From Mucilaginibacter sp. OK268 (GTDB lineage: Bacteria > Bacteroidota > Bacteroidia > Sphingobacteriales > Sphingobacteriaceae): 64,000 bases of DNA. The position numbers were made by a program, and so were the translations under genes. Shown here piece by piece: positions 59,028 through 64,000 of this stretch (position 1 is its first letter; every line of letters begins with the position of its first letter). The DNA is taken from assembly GCF_900103125.1 (NCBI RefSeq), contig NZ_FNJV01000004.1, forward strand, positions 310,001-374,000, in the 5' to 3' direction. The notes below the pieces were generated by a model. That model saw nothing but the letters and a program-made list of their open reading frames with translations. It did no database searches and was not told where the DNA came from.

Positions 59028-61367
59028 ATGGCGAACCAATTTAAACTCATAGCCTTGCTTGGCCTGCTGCCTGCAACCGTAGCGATGGGCCAAATCAAAT
59101 GGACAGAGAAAAAATCGGACGATATTGTTTGGGTGACCAATACCGGCGGGCAAAACCTGGGGTATTCCACCACATCCGGCGTAAAAATATTAACGGTGGA
59201 TGGTCTTGCTTTTAAAGACCTGAACAAGAACGGTAAGCTGGATAAGTACGAGGACTGGCGCCTGCCGGTTGATGTACGGGCGAAGGACCTGGCATCAAAA
59301 ATGAGCGTGGAGCAAATAGCCGGCTTGATGCTGTATAGTAAACATCAGCCTATACCCGCCGCTCCAGCCGGGCCTTTCGCCGGGACTTACGGCGGTAAGG
59401 TATTTGCCGAAAGTGGCGCCAAACCATACGACCTGTCCGATCAGCAAAAGCGATTCCTGGAAAAAGATAATGTACGGCATGTGCTGATCACTTCGGTGCA
59501 AAGTCCGGAGGTAGCCGCGCAATGGAATAATAACGCGCAGGCTTTTGTGGAGGGTTTAGGATTGGGCATCCCGAACAATAACAGTTCCGACCCGCGGCAT
59601 GGCACTGTAGCTACTGCCGAGTTTAATGCGGGTGCGGGTGGATCGATCTCGATGTGGCCCGGTTCATTGGGTTTTGCTGCTACATTTGATCCCAAGGTGG
59701 TGGAAGATTTTGGTCATATCGCCGCGCTGGAATATCGGGCTTTGGGTATTGCTACCGCGTTATCGCCACAGGTTGATATTGCTACCGATCCGCGCTGGTG
59801 GCGGGTGAGTGGTACTTTTGGTGAAGATCCACAGCTCTCGGCCGATATGGCGCGGGGGTATATTGATGGTTTTCAAACTTCTGTTGGCGATAAAGAGATC
59901 AATGGTGGATGGGGATATGGCAGCGTGAATGCCATGGTGAAACATTGGCCCGGAGGTGGTACCGGCGAAGGTGGCCGCGACGCGCATTATGGTTATGGCA
60001 AGTACGCCGTTTATCCCGGTAACAACTTTAAGCAACACCTGATCCCCTTTACAGAAGGTGCTTTTAAGCTGAAGGGTAAAACAGGCATGGCCGCATCGGT
60101 AATGCCTTATTATACCATATCCTTTAATCAGGATGTAAAGAATAAGGAGAATGTTGCCAATAACTACAACTCCTATATTATTAATGACCTGCTCCGGAAG
60201 AAATACCATTTTGATGGTGTGGTATGCACCGACTGGCTGGTGACGGGCGACGAAACCGCTGTTGATCAGTTTTTGTCGGGCAAATCATGGGGAGTGGAAG
60301 GGCTTACAGTGGCACAGCGTCATTATAAAGTATTGATGGCCGGGGTTGATCAATTTGGAGGTAACAACGAGGTGGCACCTGTGGTGGCTGCTTACCAGAT
60401 GGGCGTAAAAGAGCATGGTGAAACGTTTATGCGGGCACGGTTTGAGCAGTCGGCGGTAAGATTGCTGCGTAATCTGTTCAGGACAGGATTGTTTGAAAAC
60501 CCATACCTTGATCCGCAGGTATCAAAAAGTATCGTCGGTAATCCCGATTTTATGAATGCCGGTTATCAGGCGCAATTGAAATCTATTGTACTGCTGAAAA
60601 ACAAGAGCAATATTTTGCCTTTGCAGAAAAACAAAACGGTATATGTGCCTAAACAATTTACCCCGGCAGGCAAAAACTTCCTGGGTATGTCAACCCCCGA
60701 AAAGCTGGAATCCCCGGTAAATATAGAAACAGTAAAAAAATATTTTAAGGTTACCGAAAACCCCGACGAGGCAGATTATGCCCTTGTGTTTATCAACAGC
60801 CCCAACAGCGGCGGAGGTTATAACAGTGAAGATGCCAAAAATGGGGGCAACGGTTATGTACCGGTGAGTTTGCAGTATCAGAAATACACCGCTACCGATG
60901 CCCGGGCAACCAGCATAGCCGGCGGTGATCCGCTGGAAAAATTTACCAATCGTACCTATAAAGATAAATCGGCAACAGCTATTAATGTAACCGACCTGGC
61001 AATGGTGAATGACACCTATACCAAAATGAAAGGCAAGCCGGTGATAGTTTCGGTTAATATGGCCAACCCTATGGTGTTTTCGGAATTTGAAAAGAATGCC
61101 AATGCCATTGTAGTTGATTTTGGCGTACAGGGACAAGCCACATTGGATATACTCACGGGCAACAGCGAGCCATCGGCCTTGTTACCGCTGCAAATGCCGG
61201 CTGATATGCACACGGTTGAAAAGCAGTTTGAGGATGTACCCCATGATATGAAATGCTATGTGGATGATCAGGGTAATACCTACGATTTTGGTTTCGGTTT
61301 GAACTGGAAAGGTGTTATTAATGATGCGCGCACCGCTAAGTATAAAAAGGCAGGTATAAAACCATAG
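59028..61367 (+). CDS. Exported glycoside hydrolase family 3, large variant with EF-hand-like loop, copy 3
   Basis: A 779-residue protein (signal peptide to about 21, VAMGQ). Near residues 62-74 is DLNKNGKLDKYED, a calcium-binding EF-hand/dockerin-like loop. The GH3 domain follows with ATDPRWWRVSGTFGEDP and MVKHWPGGGTGEGGRDAHYGYGKYAVYPG, the nucleophile in VVCTDWLVTGDE and the sandwich domain with MGVKEHGETFMRAR. It is close to exo-1,3/1,4-beta-glucosidases annotated in Bacteroidetes. It is transcribed with GH3 copy 2 by spacing. The stop is followed by a MITE-like element. Confidence 0.9.
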   Translation: MANQFKLIALLGLLPATVAMGQIKWTEKKSDDIVWVTNTGGQNLGYSTTSGVKILTVDGLAFKDLNKNGKLDKYEDWRLPVDVRAKDLASKMSVEQIAGLMLYSKHQPIPAAPAGPFAGTYGGKVFAESGAKPYDLSDQQKRFLEKDNVRHVLITSVQSPEVAAQWNNNAQAFVEGLGLGIPNNNSSDPRHGTVATAEFNAGAGGSISMWPGSLGFAATFDPKVVEDFGHIAALEYRALGIATALSPQVDIATDPRWWRVSGTFGEDPQLSADMARGYIDGFQTSVGDKEINGGWGYGSVNAMVKHWPGGGTGEGGRDAHYGYGKYAVYPGNNFKQHLIPFTEGAFKLKGKTGMAASVMPYYTISFNQDVKNKENVANNYNSYIINDLLRKKYHFDGVVCTDWLVTGDETAVDQFLSGKSWGVEGLTVAQRHYKVLMAGVDQFGGNNEVAPVVAAYQMGVKEHGETFMRARFEQSAVRLLRNLFRTGLFENPYLDPQVSKSIVGNPDFMNAGYQAQLKSIVLLKNKSNILPLQKNKTVYVPKQFTPAGKNFLGMSTPEKLESPVNIETVKKYFKVTENPDEADYALVFINSPNSGGGYNSEDAKNGGNGYVPVSLQYQKYTATDARATSIAGGDPLEKFTNRTYKDKSATAINVTDLAMVNDTYTKMKGKPVIVSVNMANPMVFSEFEKNANAIVVDFGVQGQATLDILTGNSEPSALLPLQMPADMHTVEKQFEDVPHDMKCYVDDQGNTYDFGFGLNWKGVINDARTAKYKKAGIKP

Positions 61368-61380
61368 GGTGTGACCAAAA

Positions 61381-61575
61381 GAAGTGTTCGGAAGGCTGAA
61401 AATTAACTAATAGCTTTTTGGGCTAAAGCCAATAGTTGCTCATTTGAAAACCGTTGGTTAAAACCAACGGCAATGAAAGATCAATCTTTCCTTTATTCAT
61501 TATCCGTTCCATTTATGGGACGGATAATGAATAATTTGTTGGCTTTAGCCCAAACAACAATCGTCCGAACACTTC
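61381..61575. mobile_element. MITE-like nested palindrome with 12-bp terminal inverted repeats
   Basis: Ends GAAGTGTTCGGA (61381-61392) and TCCGAACACTTC (61564-61575) are perfect inverted repeats 195 bp apart. Inside lie GGGCTAAAGCCAATA / TTGGCTTTAGCCC, CGTTGG/CCAACG, and ATTCATTATCCGT / ACGGATAATGAAT arms. It has no coding capacity. It begins 13 bp after the GH3 stop. No target-site duplication is visible. Confidence 0.55.
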
Positions 61576-61586
61576 TCAACTTTTAC

Positions 61587-61904
61587 CTATCCCCAGAACT
61601 TTTCAGTAGATGCAACCAGCGAAAGCAGGTCGAGTACGGGTTCAATTTCAAGACCGCTAGCCCAAAGCTCGGCATCAAATTTTTTGAATGATGCCAGGGA
61701 TGTCAGGACCTCATGGTCAGCCTCATTTTCAAACTGGTCAAAATGCATAAAAGTTTTACCATCGGGCAGCAACCAGCAACCATACTTAATTCCCGGGTGG
61801 TTAAGTGCTTTTAATTCTTTTACAATACCAGCAATATTGGCCTGGTTTATAGGCACAAATTCGGGCCGGGTGGTGTAGTGTACTCTTACTATTTTCATGG
61901 TCAT
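61587..61904 (-). CDS. Small cytoplasmic protein, dimeric alpha-beta barrel-like
   Basis: A 105-residue protein (the second ATG at 61898 is an alternative start, MKIVRVHYT). It looks like a single ferredoxin-like alpha/beta domain (KIVRVHYTTRPEFV ... GIKYGCWLLPDGKTFMHFDQFENEADHEVLTSL). The closest outline is the antibiotic-biosynthesis-monooxygenase type, but no catalytic residues are certain. Function unknown. Its 3' end faces the MITE-like element. Confidence 0.65.
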   Translation of the reverse strand: MTMKIVRVHYTTRPEFVPINQANIAGIVKELKALNHPGIKYGCWLLPDGKTFMHFDQFENEADHEVLTSLASFKKFDAELWASGLEIEPVLDLLSLVASTEKFWG

Positions 61905-62108
61905 CAGCTTTGATTATGGTGTATGTAAAATTACCTGCTAAGCAACAACTGTAAAACGGGCAAAAGAGACTTTTTACGGGTGTTTTGCGACAAAGTAACA
62001 AAGCAGTGCATTATAATATTAAGCGAAAGCTAACAGCAAAGCCTTTGCCAGATAAGGCCGCTTTAGATTTTATGTTGAAAGAGATGAGTAGGAAGTAAAG
62101 ACAGGCTA

Positions 62109-62411
62109 TTAGTTTTTCTGCTGTTTGATGAGATTTTCCAGTGCCTGCAAATGTTTCTTGAAAGCTGCCCTGCCTTTTTCGGTCACGGAATAGCGGGTGT
62201 TAGGTTTACGGCCGATAAAGCTTTTTTGCACCTCCATATAGGCCTCCTTTTCCAATGCTTTAAGGTGCGAAGCCAGGTTGCCATCGGTAAGCTCCAATAA
62301 CTCTTTGAGCGAGTTAAAATCGTAGCTTTCATTGGCAACCAATACGCTCATGATCTGTAGGCGTATGCGGTTTTCAAATGCTTTATCAAACTGGTCTAAC
62401 GATATTTTCAC
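62109..62411 (-). CDS. Winged-helix transcriptional regulator
   Basis: A 100-residue protein starting with GTG. It is a winged helix with the recognition part FNSLKELLELTDGNLASHLKALEKEAYMEV and the wing KSFIGRKPNTRYSVTEKGRAAF, as in the small DNA-binding regulators annotated as transcriptional regulator / HTH_34. The GTGA start overlaps the stop of the upstream membrane-protein gene by 4 bp, so the two are translationally coupled, and it likely controls that gene or partners. No effector site is visible. Confidence 0.88.
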   Translation of the reverse strand: MKISLDQFDKAFENRIRLQIMSVLVANESYDFNSLKELLELTDGNLASHLKALEKEAYMEVQKSFIGRKPNTRYSVTEKGRAAFKKHLQALENLIKQQKN

Positions 62412-63007
62412 GAATCGTATTTAAAGTGCATCACGGTGCCATATATAATATGCAGCACGCCAAAACCAATGGTCCAGAGTAGCAGGCCATATCCGGGTAT
62501 CAGCGCGGCAAGCAAACCTAATAAAATCTCTATTATCCCCAAACTCTTTACGCCCGAATAGGTGTAATGGCTGCCGGCAACCAAAGCCAGGCCATAAAAT
62601 ATGAGCGTGGCCGGTGCAACAATACCATAATAGCCATGATAAATGAGGATAAAAGTAAACAGTCCGCCGCTTACCAGGGGAATAGCCATATTGATCAGCA
62701 ATCTTTTGCTGCCGGTACTCCAGAAAAGTTGACCATTCTTTTTGGACTTTCTGTAGGATAGCCAAATGCCTGTGCCAATGGAAAGAACAAGAACGGCGAA
62801 GGCTACCAGGAATAACTCGGTGATAAATACGATATTATTTCCCTCATAATTACCGGTTTTAAGCAGATTGTAACCAATGCCCGCCCCGATGAGGGCATAA
62901 ATACCCGCCATAACGCCCGACAGGCCACTAAGCGAAATGAACTTGGCCGAACGCTCCATCAGATCGCGGATGGAACTGAGCTCGGCATGAATGTCTTTTT
63001 CTTCCAT
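62408..63007 (-). CDS. Membrane protein coupled to the winged-helix regulator
   Basis: The frame opens far upstream, but ATG at 63007 (MEEKDIHAELSSIRDLMERS) gives a plausible cytosolic start; 199 residues. About six hydrophobic segments (for example YALIGAGIGYNLL, ITELFLVAFAVLVLSIGTGIWL, LLINMAIPLVSGGLFTFILIY, GIIEILLGLLAALIPGYGLLLWTIGF) after a charged N-terminus. It has no known catalytic motif. It is always close to regulators of the PadR/HTH type in such pairs, and here overlaps one by 4 bp. Confidence 0.8.
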   Translation of the reverse strand: MEEKDIHAELSSIRDLMERSAKFISLSGLSGVMAGIYALIGAGIGYNLLKTGNYEGNNIVFITELFLVAFAVLVLSIGTGIWLSYRKSKKNGQLFWSTGSKRLLINMAIPLVSGGLFTFILIYHGYYGIVAPATLIFYGLALVAGSHYTYSGVKSLGIIEILLGLLAALIPGYGLLLWTIGFGVLHIIYGTVMHFKYDS

Positions 63008-63915
63008 TGAAAGTGCTTTGATTTTCAAAGTTATTAAGATAGTTTGGAATTGCAAGGGGGATAATACGTTTTCTCTCTGCGCGTCATTGCGAGGAGGAAC
63101 GACGTGGCAATCTCTATGCTGTACAGGGCAGAGCAGTTTGGCATGGCGTATCCCCGCTCTTGGCCGCGGGAGGGCCTTTACTTTGTCGCCACAAAGTAAC
63201 CAGACCGAGCGAAGCGAGATAATGAGTGCCAATAAAAATAAACAACCTCGAATAACGGCTTTCAGAGAAAGGCTTCTTTGCGCTCCTGTCCTTTGCCCTG
63301 CAAACCGGGCAGAACCAGGGCCGCAATTATTTTGCGCTACTTCGTTCGCACATTTCCTCACGCTTCAGCAAAAACTTGCTATGCCCCGCAACCGCACAGG
63401 CTCGCATCGTTCTGCCCGCTTTCACCCGAAGCTTATCTGCTGACGGGAAGAAAGAATGATTGTGCTCAATCCAGTAAATCACTAATTCAATAATTATCCC
63501 CCGCGTTAGCGATAGTAGCGGATACCGGCCCGTGGCTAATGCCTTGTGGCGTATAAGCGGATAGCGCGTGCCGGAGGCAACGCCCTTATTAGCGTCAAGA
63601 AAACCAACTCAATAATTAAAAATCGTGGTAATCCTTAAACGGCGGAGCCCTCTTGAACGCAAAAAAAAAATTAATCCGTGAAAAGTCCCTTTAATCAAGG
63701 TTCAGAAAAATTCACTAATTAAGCTTCTCTACCCCACGTTTTCCCGGCAACAAACGAAGAGCCCTATAAGACATAACTCAAATGAGGATACAGCGTGATG
63801 AAAGAAGAAAGAATGAAGCGATGATTTTTTAATTATATTTTCAATAATTATTGAAAATTCAAAATAAATAGTAATTTTGTGTTGTTGAATCATCAGAACA
63901 TAAAATTATAGCAGT
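63008..63915. other. Gene-free, repeat-rich stretch
   Basis: No supported gene in 908 bases. It begins with a degraded GCGTCATTGCGAGG half repeat (63080-63135), a hairpin TTACTTTGT / ACAAAGTAA (about 63178-63199), and a region of GCGGATA / GCGGATAGCG and GCGTTAGCGATAG words near 63510-63590, resembling decayed intergenic repeats. Open frames present here have no recognisable domain and an unlikely composition. The end is AT-rich and includes the promoter of the next gene. Confidence 0.6.
63851..63879 (+). promoter_or_regulatory. Bacteroidetes-type promoter for the final gene
   Basis: TTG at 63851-63853, 18-base spacer, TAATTTTG at 63872-63879 (TAnnTTTG match). The ATG lies 37 bases downstream at 63916. 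Confidence 0.65.
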
Positions 63916-64000
63916 ATGAAAACGCTAAAAGATCATGTGGTACTTTTTGATGCTGAATGCCCTATGTGCAGTGTATATACCAAAGCTTTTGTTAAAACAG
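63916..64000 (+). CDS. DCC-family thiol-disulfide oxidoreductase (DUF393), 3' end outside window
   Basis: The first 28 codons read MKTLKDHVVLFDAECPMCSV and continue as YTKAFVKT. The pattern VVLFDAxCPxC is the N-terminal active-site motif (CPMC) of DCC/DUF393 proteins, which act as thiol-disulfide oxidoreductases or related membrane redox factors. The rest lies beyond the window. A good promoter precedes it at 63851-63879. Confidence 0.7.
   Translation, partial: MKTLKDHVVLFDAECPMCSVYTKAFVKT

Noticed and set aside
61473..61691. 72-codon plus-strand frame after the third GH3
   Set aside because: It crosses the MITE-like palindrome and then runs antisense into the small protein gene.
63008..63361. 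N-terminal extension of the membrane protein to 63361
   Set aside because: The extra 118 residues are repeat-derived, Arg/Cys-rich and not homologous to the hydrophobic rest; the ATG at 63007 is preferred.
62991..63443. 150-codon plus-strand frame upstream of the membrane protein gene
   Set aside because: It covers decayed repeats and part of the divergent start region, has no signal, domain or ribosome binding site.

Overview
The window reads as chromosome of a Sphingobacteriaceae-type Bacteroidetes, most like Mucilaginibacter or Pedobacter. This assignment is inferred from content: two SusC/SusD pairs, many lipoprotein-anchored glycoside hydrolases, a DUF5686 protein, SusC carboxypeptidase-like N-domains, one match to the Bacteroidetes TTG / TAnnTTTG promoter and intergenic palindromic repeats typical of these genomes. 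No rRNA, CRISPR array, integrase or complete insertion sequence was seen.

Layout. 1-16.4 kb: the end of a proline-rich repeat protein, then a GH43-like enzyme, an esterase, and a glucan utilisation locus (GH144 endo-beta-1,2-glucanase-like enzyme, SusD, SusC, and a one-piece membrane sensor with a C-terminal DNA-binding domain). After these come a tiny secreted KDGTPDKRYK-type protein, TrhO and a DUF5686 protein. 17-38.7 kb: kbl, then a second carbohydrate region with three different GH71/99-like proteins, a GH3, a lipoprotein with a duplicated jelly-roll-like domain, a DUF3823 protein and a second SusC/SusD pair without a regulator beside it. A phosphoesterase, a di-haem peroxidase and an unknown lipoprotein are interspersed. 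39-40.6 kb: a minus-strand tRNA cluster (Pro-UGG, Ile-UAU, Gln-CUG and a Cys-GCA-like gene with an insertion), lying between two near-identical inverted repeats, then a small ORF. 40.6-43.8 kb: AraC regulator, siderophore-interacting flavoprotein and DHA2 transporter. 44.1-51.8 kb: a Ter stress module (TerD, TerD, HAD, phosphoribosyltransferase, TerD, TerD, TelA, unknown, TerC). 52-61.4 kb: PgpA, then GMC oxidoreductase, sugar-phosphate isomerase/lactonase-like protein and Gfo/Idh on the minus strand, and two GH3 genes on the plus strand. 61.4-64 kb: a MITE-like palindrome, small proteins, a winged-helix regulator with its membrane partner, a 0.9-kb gene-free repeat-rich stretch and the start of a DCC-family oxidoreductase.

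How parts work together. The first locus fits capture, import and hydrolysis of beta-1,2-glucan. The second fits an alpha-linked polysaccharide (alpha-mannan or alpha-glucan). The Ter block looks like one stress-response operon, with one gene overlap and several TerD paralogues. The most unusual items are the tRNA cluster (a 43-nt insertion in the T-arm of a Cys-like tRNA, a rare UAU isoleucine anticodon, a Pro tRNA without G37), a pair of homologous hairpin-plus-AT-rich elements about 20 kb apart in opposite orientation, and the variety of intergenic palindromes. All functional calls come from reading the sequence without database searches.
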